This document shows, piece by piece, positions 18,493 to 27,243 of a stretch of DNA of 64,000 nt. The notes under the pieces are model-generated. The model made no database searches. It saw only the letters and a list, made by a program, of their open reading frames with translations, and was not told the origin of the DNA. The translations under genes were made by a program, and so were the position numbers. Every line of letters starts with the position of its first letter. Within the stretch, counting starts at the first letter, position 1. The stretch comes from Corynebacterium poyangense (GTDB lineage Bacteria > Actinomycetota > Actinomycetes > Mycobacteriales > Mycobacteriaceae): contig NZ_CP046884.1 in assembly GCF_014522205.1 (NCBI RefSeq), forward strand, positions 1 to 64,000. The letters are read 5' to 3'.

Positions 18493-19026
18493 ATGAGTAA
18501 ACAGATCGCTATTGTGACAGCGGACTATTTTGAAGAGTCCGAAGTGATATTTCCGTACTTTCACTTGAAAGGTAAAGGGTACGAGGTAAAAATATATACA
18601 CCGAACGGCGAAGAGGCGCGCGGAAAAAACGGAATGAAAAACCTCCCAGTGAGTGGCGGCTTTGATGAAATCAGAGTTTCAGATATAGACGCACTGATTA
18701 TACCGGGTGGATTTGCCCCCGATATTGTCCGACGCAACGAAACAATACTACGGCTGGTTAAAAAAGCGGATAAAAACAATACTTTAATAGCAATGATCTG
18801 CCACGGAGCTTGGGTTGCGATTTCAGCAAAAATTCTAAATAAGAGAAAAATTACTGCGGTACCGGTAATCCGACCTGAAATTGAAGGAGCGGGTGGCAAT
18901 TGGCAAGATGAAAGTGTTGTTGTCGACCGTAACATGGTCACGGCTCAAGTGCCAAACGATCTATATAAGTGGCTGACCATTATTAGCAATAAACTAGAGG
19001 AAGGAATGGGAGGGGAGAATGAATAG
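18493..19026 (+). CDS. DJ-1/PfpI family protein
   Basis: A 177-residue DJ-1/PfpI superfamily protein: IAIVTADYFEESE at the N-terminus, IPGGFAPD near residue 75, and the nucleophile elbow AMICHGAW with the reactive Cys near residue 100. The family covers glyoxalase III, deglycase, isonitrile hydratase and peptidase activities, so the role is open. Overlap of 8 bases with the reductase gene and the shared operon suggest it acts in, or protects against products of, the oxygenase pathway. AGGAAGG precedes ATG 18493 (18479-18485). Confidence 0.85.
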   Translation: MSKQIAIVTADYFEESEVIFPYFHLKGKGYEVKIYTPNGEEARGKNGMKNLPVSGGFDEIRVSDIDALIIPGGFAPDIVRRNETILRLVKKADKNNTLIAMICHGAWVAISAKILNKRKITAVPVIRPEIEGAGGNWQDESVVVDRNMVTAQVPNDLYKWLTIISNKLEEGMGGENE

Positions 19027-20017
19027 CAACGCAAGGACTATAACAAAAACCCCTCATAAGGACGATATCATCCAAGTTAGAGTGGCCGGCAGGAAACTTG
19101 TAGGGAAAGATATAGTCCAATTAACCCTAGAAAGCCTCACCGGGGAAAAGTTGCCGGATTGGGAACCAGGAGCACACATCGACGTCATGATACCCGGGGA
19201 TTCATCGGAGCCCTTGATACGTCAGTATTCCCTTTGCGGTGACTATCACGACAACTTCCGTTATGAGATAGGAGTGCTAAAGACTGTAGATTCGAGAGGT
19301 GGGTCTAGATTTATCCACGAACATTTTACTGTAGGCACGGTCATAAAGATTTCAGAACCTAGAAATCACTTTCCATTGGTCCCAAGTAGTAACTATGTAT
19401 TTGTGGCGGGTGGGATAGGTATTACCCCGTTGATTCCTATGGTGAGGAAGGCTATTGAGGGACGAAAGCCATGGAAATTCTACCAGTTGGCAGAAAATAA
19501 TACGCGAAGAGCCTTCCCAGATATCGTAGATAATTTCCCAAAAGATCACACGATAGTACATTTTTCCGATGAAAATGGCATGATGGATTTGGAATTATTA
19601 GCTAAAACATTTGAAGATGATACTGACGTGTATGCATGTGGTCCAGCTGGGCTATTAGATGGGTTGGCGACCATTTCTGAACGACAGGACCGCTGGCGTT
19701 TCCATTGCGAGAGATTTTCTCCACGCGAGTTTTATGATGCTGAGGAAGATAAGTCATTTACCGTCGTTATTGATAGTAGTGGTGATAAGGTTTTAGTTCC
19801 TCCGGGAAAAAGTTGTTTGCAATCACTAAGAGAACACGGTTTAAAGCTAGACTGGTCTTGTAAAGAGGGAGTATGTGGAACATGCGAAACTGATGTCTTA
19901 GAGGGAGTACCTGAGCACCGTGATTCAGTATTAACCGCAGAAGAAAGAGCATCTAATGAATCCATGATGATTTGTGTTTCTAGAGCCAAGACGAGCTATA
20001 TCAAATTACGTCTATAG
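19019..20017 (+). CDS. Ferredoxin-type oxidoreductase (phthalate-dioxygenase-reductase class)
   Basis: A 332-residue class IA reductase transferring electrons from NAD(P)H through flavin and a plant-type [2Fe-2S] cluster to an oxygenase. Domain order is flavin-binding (RQYSLCG near residue 68), NAD(P)-binding (FVAGGIGITPLIPMV near residue 128), then C-terminal ferredoxin (CKEGVCGTCETDVLEG with the fourth Cys in MMICVSR near the end). This matches VanB/CntB/phthalate dioxygenase reductase. The only Rieske oxygenase in the window is at 14403-15581, so this is its inferred partner despite being 3.4 kb away in the opposite-strand unit. Confidence 0.9.
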   Translation: MNSNARTITKTPHKDDIIQVRVAGRKLVGKDIVQLTLESLTGEKLPDWEPGAHIDVMIPGDSSEPLIRQYSLCGDYHDNFRYEIGVLKTVDSRGGSRFIHEHFTVGTVIKISEPRNHFPLVPSSNYVFVAGGIGITPLIPMVRKAIEGRKPWKFYQLAENNTRRAFPDIVDNFPKDHTIVHFSDENGMMDLELLAKTFEDDTDVYACGPAGLLDGLATISERQDRWRFHCERFSPREFYDAEEDKSFTVVIDSSGDKVLVPPGKSCLQSLREHGLKLDWSCKEGVCGTCETDVLEGVPEHRDSVLTAEERASNESMMICVSRAKTSYIKLRL

Positions 20018-20059
20018 AGGGTCAAGGAATGCAGTGCTGACTTCCTGTTATTTCTAACG

Positions 20060-20112
20060 TCGCTGATAGATAATATATTTGTTGATTGAAACTGTATATT
20101 ATCTATCTTCCT
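20060..20112. terminator. Bidirectional terminator between reductase and regulator genes
   Basis: Perfect 13-bp arms GATAGATAATATA (20065-20077) and TATATTATCTATC (20095-20107) lie between the convergent reductase and XRE-cupin genes. A-T richness weakens the stem, but the location fits a shared terminator. Confidence 0.6.
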
Positions 20113-20160
20113 ATTGGATATAACAGACTCTAAGAATCCTTAAAGGGATCGAATTCAATT

Positions 20161-20811
20161 CTAACGTTTTATGTGAACCCAAATTATTCGAGCTATATCT
20201 GTTTTGCTAAGGTTAGTGAATTTGTGGGGTAATTGAGAGTCAAACGCTAGGCTATCCCCTTCGGCTAATATATATTGTTCGAATTCGATAGAGACTTCCA
20301 ATTGGCCTTCAATAACTATACCAAACTCCTGACCTGTGTGTCGCATATATTCGCCGTTTTCGGTCGAACTCGTTCCTGGAGGAAAAGTTATTTGGCGGAA
20401 AGAGTAGCTCTGCTCTGGTTGTTGTGTCAATAGTTCCCATACAACCCCACCAGACATAGTAAGAGATTTTCTGTTGACTTTTCTAACTAAGGATACGTTG
20501 TTGGAATTTATATTGGTTAGATTATTATTTGTAACGGAATCACCGCTTATATTATCTCTTCCAAAAATGGCATCAATCGGAATGTCAAGAACTTCTGCCA
20601 GTTTATATAAAAGTCCAACAGAGGGCGAGGCGAGTCCTCTTTCAATTTGCGATATATGTCCCGCACTTACCCCTGCTATTTTGCCGAGGTCTCGTAAACT
20701 CATCCTCCGGTTTTTCCTTATTTCCTTTATTTTTGGTCCTATCAGTTTTTCTGCTTCAGCCTCTAACGGCTCACTATCTGTTTGATTAGTTGCGTTGGAA
20801 TTGTTGGACAT
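20161..20811 (-). CDS. XRE-family regulator with C-terminal cupin domain
   Basis: About 216 residues from ATG 20811, which follows AGGAGGAACG directly; the frame continues to 20844 but lacks a site there. An HTH-XRE domain covers about residues 25-80 (LRDLGKIAGVSAGHISQIERGLASPSVGLLYKLAEVLDIPIDAIFG), joined by a polar Asn-rich linker to a cupin_2 effector domain (GQEFGIVIEGQLEVSIEFEQYILAEGDSLAFDSQLPHKFTN). Such proteins repress or activate catabolic operons in response to a small molecule. It is the only regulator of the island, so it is the presumed local controller. Confidence 0.9.
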   Translation of the reverse strand: MSNNSNATNQTDSEPLEAEAEKLIGPKIKEIRKNRRMSLRDLGKIAGVSAGHISQIERGLASPSVGLLYKLAEVLDIPIDAIFGRDNISGDSVTNNNLTNINSNNVSLVRKVNRKSLTMSGGVVWELLTQQPEQSYSFRQITFPPGTSSTENGEYMRHTGQEFGIVIEGQLEVSIEFEQYILAEGDSLAFDSQLPHKFTNLSKTDIARIIWVHIKR

Positions 20812-20844
20812 CGTTCCTCCTGTTGTGATTTCTTGAAGATTCAA

Positions 20845-21369
20845 TAATTATTCGGGATTACTGGCTTGTTATGACACGATCTAACATTTTCCTGGCCAGG
20901 TCAAATGGTGTCTTTCGGTGCTTAGTTCTACTAAGTTGCTTGAGCGAAACTTGTCTGCGCTTGAGCTGGTAATTTTCAGTGCAGCTTTGTGCAAGTGAGG
21001 ATGGTCACAATCAGGCGATTTAGAGAGGAATCGAGGCTTCATTTTTGGGGTTCTGGGTATATTTGGTCTTTACTTTTTCTTGTCCGTTCACTATTTGGTT
21101 TCTATGGCCATGAAGTCCTATTTTGGGCAGTCCATACAAGGGTTGTCTGATTTTGGAGATAACCGGTGTTGTCCTGACGCCGAGCAGTATTTTCATTAGT
21201 TATTGATGTTTATGCCTAGTCACTGCAGCCAAGACCATGAAGACGATGGAGCTGGTACCTAAGCCACGGTGCAACGAAGTGTTATCCACCCCCAATATTT
21301 TAGGCAAGACTTCTTAAGAAATAGGTGCTAGGTGGAGGTGGGAAATGCGCTTTCGCTGGGGTGTCGCGG
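20845..21369. other. Non-coding stretch at the right end of the catabolic island
   Basis: About 525 bases without a supported gene, RNA or clear repeat. Composition shifts from T-rich toward the host-like pattern near 21230, which may mark the island's right junction. No transposase fragment or direct repeat matching the left end was seen. Confidence 0.4.
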
Positions 21370-21375
21370 TAGAAT
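21370..21375 (+). promoter_or_regulatory. -10 element of the DUF3566 gene
   Basis: TAGAAT lies 66 bases upstream of the ATG at 21441; no strong -35 is seen. A ribosome site AAGAGGAGA is at about 21428-21436. Confidence 0.4.
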
Positions 21376-21440
21376 ACAACGGCGGTGCGCAACCGTAGTG
21401 GCCGCAAACTAAGCCATAGATCTAAGGAAGAGGAGACCCC

Positions 21441-21782
21441 ATGGCAGCCCGAGAACTAATACTAGTCCGGATTTCACCACAATCAGCGTTCCGGGTGGCC
21501 CTAGCGATGTCTCTCGTAGGTTTAGTGGCGTGGGTTCTAGCAACCACCATTCTCTACTTCGTCCTCGATCTGGTGGGGGTGTGGGATAAATTCAACTCCG
21601 TGGTGTCCGGTGTTGGCGGAGATCAAGTAATAAGTTTCGGGATGGCTCTGGCCATGTCCACGCTCATCGGCGCCATCGGCGCCATCGCCACTACTATTCT
21701 GGCTCCTCTTTTGGCAATAATATATAACTCCCTCGTAGAACTTATTGGTGGATTGATAGTAACTTTCCACTCCGGCCATTAG
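21441..21782 (+). CDS. DUF3566 membrane protein
   Basis: A 113-residue protein with two membrane helices (VALAMSLVGLVAWVLATTILYFVL and TLIGAIGAIATTILAPLLAIIYN) and the family's opening ELILVRISPQSAFRVA. DUF3566 proteins follow gyrA in many actinobacteria, in front of tRNA-Ile and tRNA-Ala. That arrangement is kept here on the right, but about 10 kb of island separates this gene from gyrA. Function is unknown. Confidence 0.85.
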   Translation: MAARELILVRISPQSAFRVALAMSLVGLVAWVLATTILYFVLDLVGVWDKFNSVVSGVGGDQVISFGMALAMSTLIGAIGAIATTILAPLLAIIYNSLVELIGGLIVTFHSGH

Positions 21783-21888
21783 ATTTTCTAGCTCAGCCAC
21801 ACCTACCTATTAGTGGCGGTAATTCCGCAGGTAAAAGCATGATTTGCGAAATCTCCAGCCATGACTGTAAAGTAAGTCATCGTTCCCA

Positions 21889-21962
21889 GGGCCTATAGCT
21901 CAGTCGGTTAGAGCGCATCGCTGATAACGATGAGGTCGCAAGTTCGATTCTTGCTAGGCCCA
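21889..21962 (+). tRNA. tRNA-Ile (GAT)
   Basis: 74 bases with a complete cloverleaf: acceptor GGGCCTA/TAGGCCC with discriminator A, D-arm TAGCTCAGTCGGTTAGAGC, anticodon loop CTGATAA giving GAT, and T-arm GTTCGATTC. CCA is not encoded. A possible promoter is TTGCGA (21844-21849) with TGTAAA (21866-21871), 16 bases apart. Confidence 0.96.
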
Positions 21963-21978
21963 CTCATAACTGAAGCTT

Positions 21979-22051
21979 GGGGCATTAGCTCAATTGGTAG
22001 AGCGTCTGCTTTGCACGCAGAAGGTCAGGAGTTCGATTCTCCTATGCTCCA
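21979..22051 (+). tRNA. tRNA-Ala (TGC)
   Basis: 73 bases: acceptor GGGGCAT/ATGCTCC with discriminator A, anticodon loop TTTGCAC giving TGC, T-arm GTTCGATTC. It is 16 bases after tRNA-Ile, so the two are co-transcribed. Confidence 0.96.
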
Positions 22052-22055
22052 CAAC

Positions 22056-22089
22056 AAAAGCACCTGATCCACGACGATCAGGTGCTTTT
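22056..22089 (+). terminator. Terminator of the tRNA-Ile/tRNA-Ala unit
   Basis: A 14-bp perfect stem, AAAAGCACCTGATC (22056-22069) with GATCAGGTGCTTTT (22076-22089), immediately after tRNA-Ala. Confidence 0.9.
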
Positions 22090-22145
22090 CTTCATTTTAC
22101 TCTTTCCCTAGTTCCGTTGATCCTTCAGCGCGTTAGCATAGAGAA

Positions 22146-23120
22146 ATGACAGGAATGCTTTATAACCGCTTAGGGGCGTCGGGCCTCCAAGTTTCGCAAT
22201 TCAGTTTCGGCTCCTGGGTTACCTTCGGTACGCAGGTAGACACCGATCTGGCGAAAGAACAACTGGCGGTAGCTAAAGATCATGGCGTGAACTTTTTTGA
22301 TAACGCTGAAGTCTATGCCGGCGGTGAGTCCGAGCGGATCATGGGGCAAGCTATTGCAGATCTGGGATGGAAGCGCCATGAGTACGTGATTTCCACCAAG
22401 TTGTTCTGGGGGATCAACGGGGACATGGTGAACATGAAGAACACCTTGAACCGGAAGTACCTGATGCAAGGCATTGACGGTTCCCTAGAGAGGCTGGGTC
22501 TAGACTTCGTTGACCTGGTGTTTTGCCATCGCCCTGATCCCCAAACTCCGGTCGAGGAAACTGTGTGGGCGATGAGTGACATGATCTCCCAAGGCAAGGC
22601 TTTGTACTGGGGGACTTCGGAGTGGAGTGCGGAGGAAATCCGCGCGGCTTGGGAGATTGCTGAACGCCACCATCTGCATAAACCTGTCATGGAGCAGCCG
22701 GAATATAACCTTCTCCATCGCCACAAAGTGGAACAAGAGTTTTCCCGGCTCTACCAGGATATTGGTTTAGGTTTAACTACGTGGAGCCCGTTGGCGTCGG
22801 GCATACTGAGTGGGAAGTACGTGGATGGTATCCCAGAGAATTCCCGAGCAGCTCTCCAGGGCTATGACTTTATTCGTGAAGCCGCCGATGATGAGGATAT
22901 AAAAGCAAAACTTCGTCGTTTCATTGACGTTGCCCGACGCATGGAAGTAACCCCAGCGCAATTAGCTTTGGCATGGGTTGCATCAAACCCGCATGTCTCT
23001 ACCGTGATTCTGGGTGCTTCTACGGTTCAACAGCTGGAAGAAAATCTTGGTGCTGTGGCGGTAATGGACCGGCTCGGCGCTGAGGTAAAAACGGAGATAG
23101 CGGAAATTTTTACTGCGTAG
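22146..23120 (+). CDS. Aldo/keto reductase (potassium-channel beta-subunit-like group)
   Basis: A 324-residue NADPH-dependent aldo/keto reductase. The catalytic tetrad is visible: D in FFDNAEVY, the Tyr of that motif, K in VISTKLFWG and H in [25 protein letters not shown] and the C-terminal [17 protein letters not shown], which binds cofactor, place it with the AKR6-like group (Kv-beta, YghZ). Substrate unknown, probably an aldehyde. It stands alone between tRNA genes, convergent with a small membrane protein gene that overlaps its last 11 bases. Confidence 0.92.
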   Translation: MTGMLYNRLGASGLQVSQFSFGSWVTFGTQVDTDLAKEQLAVAKDHGVNFFDNAEVYAGGESERIMGQAIADLGWKRHEYVISTKLFWGINGDMVNMKNTLNRKYLMQGIDGSLERLGLDFVDLVFCHRPDPQTPVEETVWAMSDMISQGKALYWGTSEWSAEEIRAAWEIAERHHLHKPVMEQPEYNLLHRHKVEQEFSRLYQDIGLGLTTWSPLASGILSGKYVDGIPENSRAALQGYDFIREAADDEDIKAKLRRFIDVARRMEVTPAQLALAWVASNPHVSTVILGASTVQQLEENLGAVAVMDRLGAEVKTEIAEIFTA

Positions 23121-23244
23121 GTGGGGTTTTCTTCGCTTGCAATTCCCGTAATTGGCGGGAATTACGCAGGAAAAACAAGGTGATGCAGATGGAGTAGATC
23201 AGCAGAAAAATCACGAGGAATGTAAGGACATTCGCGGTAGACAT
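23110..23244 (-). CDS. Small single-helix membrane protein
   Basis: 44 residues from ATG 23244: [27 protein letters not shown] followed by a basic/polar tail. One membrane helix with a positively charged C-terminal side. It overlaps the 3' end of the aldo/keto reductase gene by 11 bases on the opposite strand. Function unknown; supported only by the hydrophobic profile and a clean start, so moderately sure. Confidence 0.5.
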   Translation of the reverse strand: MSTANVLTFLVIFLLIYSICITLFFLRNSRQLRELQAKKTPPTQ

Positions 23245-23351
23245 GGCTTTAAGTTTATGAGTTCTACGTGCCGGGATCAATAGAGGAAAGCGCTCTAGCC
23301 GCAAACCGAGGATGATTTTTCTTAAGCCAGATTGATGGTTAAAATGTCTGC

Positions 23352-23425
23352 GGGGCTATAGCTCAGTCGGTTAGAGCCGCAGACTCATAATCTGCTGGTC
23401 CCGGGTTCGAGCCCCGGTGGCCCCA
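23352..23425 (+). tRNA. tRNA with CAT anticodon (elongator Met, or Ile2)
   Basis: 74 bases: acceptor GGGGCTA/TGGCCCC with discriminator A, D-arm TAGCTCAGTCGGTTAGAGC, anticodon stem GCAGA/TCTGC around loop CTCATAA (anticodon CAT), T-arm GGGTTCGAGCCCC. It lacks initiator-tRNA features such as the GGG/CCC anticodon-stem pairs and the unpaired first base. Elongator Met and lysidine-modified Ile2 cannot be separated by eye. Confidence 0.92.
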
Positions 23426-23428
23426 CAT

Positions 23429-23485
23429 CGAAGCGTCGATGGAAGTTAGCCGAGTGCTGGTTTTCCATGGGCGCTTCTTCGTTTT
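23429..23485 (+). terminator. Terminator after the CAT tRNA
   Basis: An imperfect long hairpin: GAAGCG and GATGGAA on the left pair with TTCCAT and CGCTTC on the right, followed by TTCGTTTTC. Confidence 0.5.
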
Positions 23486-23648
23486 CAGAATACGCCACTT
23501 CATAATGGGTTCTATTATTGGTTATTATCCGCCACCGTGCGGATAGATGATTGAAGAGAACTCTAAGAAGACATTCCTCTTTCTAAAGAGCGAAAATTCC
23601 CAGTGTGGTCGTCGAATATAGGCAGGTATGTTAGTCCGACGTAGGGTT

Positions 23649-24236
23649 TTATTTCCTTAATTGTCTCATAAGCTCGGCAATTGAACCTATAAATTCGGGG
23701 CGCGCCAGGCTCTCAAGCGGAGGGGGTGGTGTTTGCCGGGCTCTCCAGGCCCACATCGATAGAATGCCGCCCAGAATAAACTCCGAGATTGCCTGTTTAA
23801 CAGCTATGTCTGAGGCATCTTCGGCGACGGTTGGGTTAATGCCTAGTTTGGATTGCCAGTTTTGTGTGATGACTTTGGTAATACGGGGGCGGAAGTGTGA
23901 ACTGACTGAAGAGTTGAGCAGTTGACCAATTTTGGTGACAGCCTGATCAAAATGATTTATGTTCGGTATGCCTTCTTCTACTGATTGCTCTCCTGAGATG
24001 ATTTCCACCACCGTCGATACGAGGTTGTCATCAAAAACTTGGGTGAGGATGTCATCGTAGAAGTCCTCGATATCGTGGAAATGGTAGTAAAAGGTACCTC
24101 GGTTACATCCGGCTTCGCAGGTAAGTGCCTGCACAGAGATGCGCTTGTATGGCTGTTGACGTTCCTGATCAAGAAGCCGCCAAAATGCTTTATGCAGTTC
24201 TTGATAATTGATGTCGCTTCGACCCATACTCAACAC
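23649..24236 (-). CDS. TetR-family repressor of the adjacent ABC exporter
   Basis: About 192-195 residues. The N-terminal helix-turn-helix reads ISVQALTCEAGCNRGTFYYHFHDIEDFYDDIL, a typical TetR recognition region; the C-terminal all-helical half would bind the inducer. Start is GTG 24236 or ATG 24227; neither has an ideal ribosome site. Divergent from an ABC-transporter operon, with a perfect 19-bp palindrome between them, so it most likely represses that operon and itself and is relieved by an exported compound. Confidence 0.88.
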   Translation of the reverse strand: MLSMGRSDINYQELHKAFWRLLDQERQQPYKRISVQALTCEAGCNRGTFYYHFHDIEDFYDDILTQVFDDNLVSTVVEIISGEQSVEEGIPNINHFDQAVTKIGQLLNSSVSSHFRPRITKVITQNWQSKLGINPTVAEDASDIAVKQAISEFILGGILSMWAWRARQTPPPPLESLARPEFIGSIAELMRQLRK

Positions 24237-24258
24237 TTTTCCTAAAATTGATTATTTT

Positions 24259-24277
24259 TTCCAACACGGTGTTGGAA
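24259..24277. promoter_or_regulatory. TetR operator palindrome
   Basis: TTCCAACAC-G-GTGTTGGAA is a perfect inverted repeat with 9-bp arms around one base, between the divergent repressor and ABC genes and 13 bases before the ABC start codon, where binding would block initiation. Confidence 0.75.
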
Positions 24278-24290
24278 TATTCTAAAGAAC

Positions 24291-25049
24291 ATGGAACCCG
24301 TAGTGCTGAGCAATGTTTCCTTCAGATATAGCCGCAAGGATGACTACATTCTGCAAGATCTCTCTTTCCAGGCTGGTGTAGGGGAGTTGTGGTGCCTTCT
24401 CGGTTCATCGGGCTCAGGAAAATCAACAATGATTCGACTTCTCATGGGCCTAAACGTGCCGACTTCCGGGACGGTACAGGTGTTTGGCGAGTGTGCCCCA
24501 TTCCGTACCATGCGCCCAAGGATTGGTTATATGCCGCAAGATTCGGCACTTTACAATGACCTCACGGGCCGCGAAAACCTGCATTTCTTCGGTGAACTTT
24601 CGGGAGTGAAACACCGAGAGTTGTCGACGCGCGCAGCTGAATTGCTTGACTTCTTTGATCTCACAAATGCCGCTGACCGCTTGGTTTCTAAGTATTCGGG
24701 GGGAATGCAACGGCGACTTTCCTTAGCTATTGCGCTCATGGCGAAACCAGATTTACTTGTTCTCGACGAACCCACGGTAGGGCTGGATCCCCGCCAGCGT
24801 CTGCGGATTTGGAACCAGCTATTTCAGATGAATGCCGATGGCGTCACAATATTGATCACTACGCATGTTATGGATGAGGCTGAACGTTGTCCCAACGTTG
24901 CTTTGCTTGCTGACGGTCACATCATTGGTAGCGGGAGCCCGCAGGAAATTTGCCAACACGCCGGCAAAACCAGGTTAGAGGGTGCCTTCCTGCAAATCCT
25001 CGATGGCGAAAGGATACGTCGAGAAAAACATCTCGTGCCGAGGTTGTAG
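24291..25049 (+). CDS. ABC transporter ATP-binding protein (ABC-2 exporter)
   Basis: A 252-residue ATPase: Walker A GSSGSGKST near residue 44, Q-loop GYMPQDS, signature YSGGMQRR near 140, Walker B LLVLDEPT and the switch His in ITTHVMDEAE. The DrrA/NatA-type sequence pairs with the ABC-2 permease directly downstream (10 bases). Together they form a drug- or toxin-exporter controlled by the divergent TetR gene. Confidence 0.94.
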   Translation: MEPVVLSNVSFRYSRKDDYILQDLSFQAGVGELWCLLGSSGSGKSTMIRLLMGLNVPTSGTVQVFGECAPFRTMRPRIGYMPQDSALYNDLTGRENLHFFGELSGVKHRELSTRAAELLDFFDLTNAADRLVSKYSGGMQRRLSLAIALMAKPDLLVLDEPTVGLDPRQRLRIWNQLFQMNADGVTILITTHVMDEAERCPNVALLADGHIIGSGSPQEICQHAGKTRLEGAFLQILDGERIRREKHLVPRL

Positions 25050-25059
25050 GAGAAGAACT

Positions 25060-26178
25060 ATGAATAATCTCAGAGCTGTCAGTAAGAGAATCTTCTTACA
25101 GTTCCGGCATGATCCACGTACGGCAGCCATTCTATTTGTAGCTCCGGTGATCGTGATGTGGTTGCTATCACTAGTTCTGAACGTTGATGGCTACCGGCCA
25201 GTAGTGGCGACGCAGCAGTTGCCTGACGCCATTCACCAGCTTTACGAAGAAGAGGCAGAGGTTATTCCTTTTCCTGGTGGGGATGAGACAGAATATCTCC
25301 GGGAAGGACACGCGGATGCTGTCATCAAGCTCGACGACGATAAACTCCATCTTCTCATCGACGGATCAGATCCCGTCCGAATGCAGGCGGTAATAAAAAC
25401 TACCCAGGGCGTGCTCGATAAATACACCACTGACCTAATAGATCAGCAACACCTAGTTGCGGGAGTGAAAACCGCCGGCCCAGGCATGATTACTGGAATA
25501 TCAACCGATACTGTTTACGGTGACACGGACTGGAAAACGTATGATTATCTAGGACCAGCGCTACTTGGTATATTTCTTCTGGTCTTTACCTTCATTACTA
25601 GTCAAATGGCGTTAGTAAGTGAGCGTGCCCAAGGCACGCTGGAACGGTTTCTCGCTACCCCGGTGAAACCCTGGGAAATCGTAGGCGGCTATGCGATCGC
25701 CTTTGGCGTGATCGGACTGATACAGACCCTCATTATCTCCGGAATGGGAATGTGGTTAGTCGGTTTGCGAATAGTCGGTAATTTCGGATGGGTAATCACT
25801 ATCGGAATGACGCTAACAATCACGTCGGTAGTAATGGGACTAATGGTGTCCTCCTACGCCAAAACGCCCATCCAAGTTGTGCAGTTGATGCTTGCCATAG
25901 TGTCACCACAAATACTACTGAGCGGGGTGTTTAACCTTTCTGCCGCACCGCGAATTTTACAAATACTCAGCGAGTTACTACCGCTGCGCCACGGAGTTAA
26001 TGCTCTCAAATCAGTAATGATCAAGGGTGAAGGTTGGTCCGCGATTTCCTTCGATATCGGGATTATGTGGCTGATGATTGTTATATTCTTCATCATCGCC
26101 ACGTGGGGGCTTCGAAAGAAAACAGCAAAGCGGCACTCCGGTTCCGCACAGCATCAGCGAAGCACTCACCATATGTGA
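25060..26178 (+). CDS. ABC-2 type permease
   Basis: About 372 residues from ATG 25060 behind AGGAGAAG; the frame is open further upstream to 24982 but that part overlaps the ATPase gene. One N-terminal helix (TAAILFVAPVIVMWLLSLVL), an extracytoplasmic region of about 170 residues, then five helices at the C-terminus including the ABC-2 motif region ERAQGTLERFLATPVKPWEIVGGY. This is the large-loop ABC-2 (YhhJ/DrrB-like) layout. The protein ends in a basic His-rich tail. Substrate unknown. Confidence 0.9.
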   Translation: MNNLRAVSKRIFLQFRHDPRTAAILFVAPVIVMWLLSLVLNVDGYRPVVATQQLPDAIHQLYEEEAEVIPFPGGDETEYLREGHADAVIKLDDDKLHLLIDGSDPVRMQAVIKTTQGVLDKYTTDLIDQQHLVAGVKTAGPGMITGISTDTVYGDTDWKTYDYLGPALLGIFLLVFTFITSQMALVSERAQGTLERFLATPVKPWEIVGGYAIAFGVIGLIQTLIISGMGMWLVGLRIVGNFGWVITIGMTLTITSVVMGLMVSSYAKTPIQVVQLMLAIVSPQILLSGVFNLSAAPRILQILSELLPLRHGVNALKSVMIKGEGWSAISFDIGIMWLMIVIFFIIATWGLRKKTAKRHSGSAQHQRSTHHM

Positions 26179-26700
26179 AGGAAGATCGTTTTGATCTTCG
26201 ATCCCGCCCTGTGAGGGTGCGTGCTTGTAAACACTGTTTTCTAAACTGAGTGCAGTTTCACTCACTATGCGTGGCTCTCGCAATATCTAGCTTTATTCGA
26301 ATGTGGTAACTGCGCAGTGATTCAATGTTTTTATAGCTGTGCGGTCATCGCGATAGTGTTGCATCCATTCTTTTGTAGTGGAGCCGAGAGGTATATATCC
26401 AGGGACTTAATTTGCCGGGGGGGGACACGATCATCCTTAAGTAATGCGCATGAACCCCCGAGGGGGCGACGAGAGATACCCCAGTGCCAATTCTTCTTTT
26501 ACTCCCATACCCTTTCGTTACTTAAAATAAACAAGAGAACGTGGGGTCCGCTGGCCAAAGATAAATCCCAAGTAATTATCTATTGATTTTCGTGATAGCA
26601 GACATATACTTTTAGTAAGCTATTTCTCGATTAAATTTAGTCGAGATTATGTCTCGATTCTGTTAGGCCAAAAGACAGGGCGCTAATTGAACACCCGAAT
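26179..26700. other. Non-coding stretch downstream of the ABC exporter
   Basis: No gene, tRNA or strong terminator seen. There are runs such as CGGGGGGGGAC near 26418 and CCCCCGAGGGGG near 26455, and then AT-rich DNA leading into the first tiny ORF. Composition is patchy, as in a remodelled region. Confidence 0.35.
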
Positions 26701-26710
26701 GTGAGGAAAC

Positions 26711-26848
26711 ATGAGCAAGAACAAACTAACTTTAATTTCTGTTATTATAATGATCTTGATCGGGATTCTCTTTAAATCTTATGTTTGCAGCGCAATTGTC
26801 ATAATTCTGATTATATTTATCCACATCATCTATCCAAAAATTAAATAG
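26711..26848 (+). CDS. Tiny hydrophobic membrane protein
   Basis: 45 residues starting MSKNKLTLISVIIMILIGIL, then FKSYVCSAIVIILIIFIHIIYPKIK: two short membrane helices separated by a Lys/Tyr/Cys turn, with Lys at both ends. GAGG lies 5 bases before ATG 26711. Unknown function; it resembles in shape small exporter-associated or toxin-like hydrophobic peptides, but no family is recognised. AT-rich relative to the core genome. Confidence 0.5.
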   Translation: MSKNKLTLISVIIMILIGILFKSYVCSAIVIILIIFIHIIYPKIK

Positions 26849-27066
26849 TCTCACAAAGAATAAATGTTTGGTTAGATGACATAATTATCGACTAAATTCC
26901 AATCAAGTACTACAATATAAGTTTTATTTTTAAAACAACAAATGTTCCATGATTAGGTGGATCGAAGATTTCTACCCCTTAAAATGCTGCAATGGTGTAT
27001 CACCAACCGCCGCGCACCATGCTATGCGCCTACAATACTCTGCAGTCATAAACGAGGTTGGTCGAT

Positions 27067-27088
27067 ATGTAACACTAGATGTAACACT
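27067..27088. repeat. Short tandem repeat ATGTAACACT
   Basis: Two perfect copies of ATGTAACACT (27067-27076 and 27079-27088) at a 12-base period, in otherwise non-coding DNA. One turn of the helix apart, so it could be a protein-binding site, or chance. Confidence 0.4.
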
Positions 27089-27243
27089 CGCGTGAGGCTT
27101 GTCATCTCAGCCACGAGCTGCAGATTTGTTCTTCTTCCTCTAGGATCCGCAAGCAACTTTCATCTCGACATCGACAGCGTGTCTGAAGATGGCAGGCATT
27201 TTGAAATGATCACTGATTTGTGAAGATCAAGGGAGAGTAAAAC

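Noticed and set aside
26957..27223. 88-codon ORF in the post-ABC gap
   Set aside because: Low-complexity Cys/Arg-rich translation with no ribosome site or similarity that I recognise.
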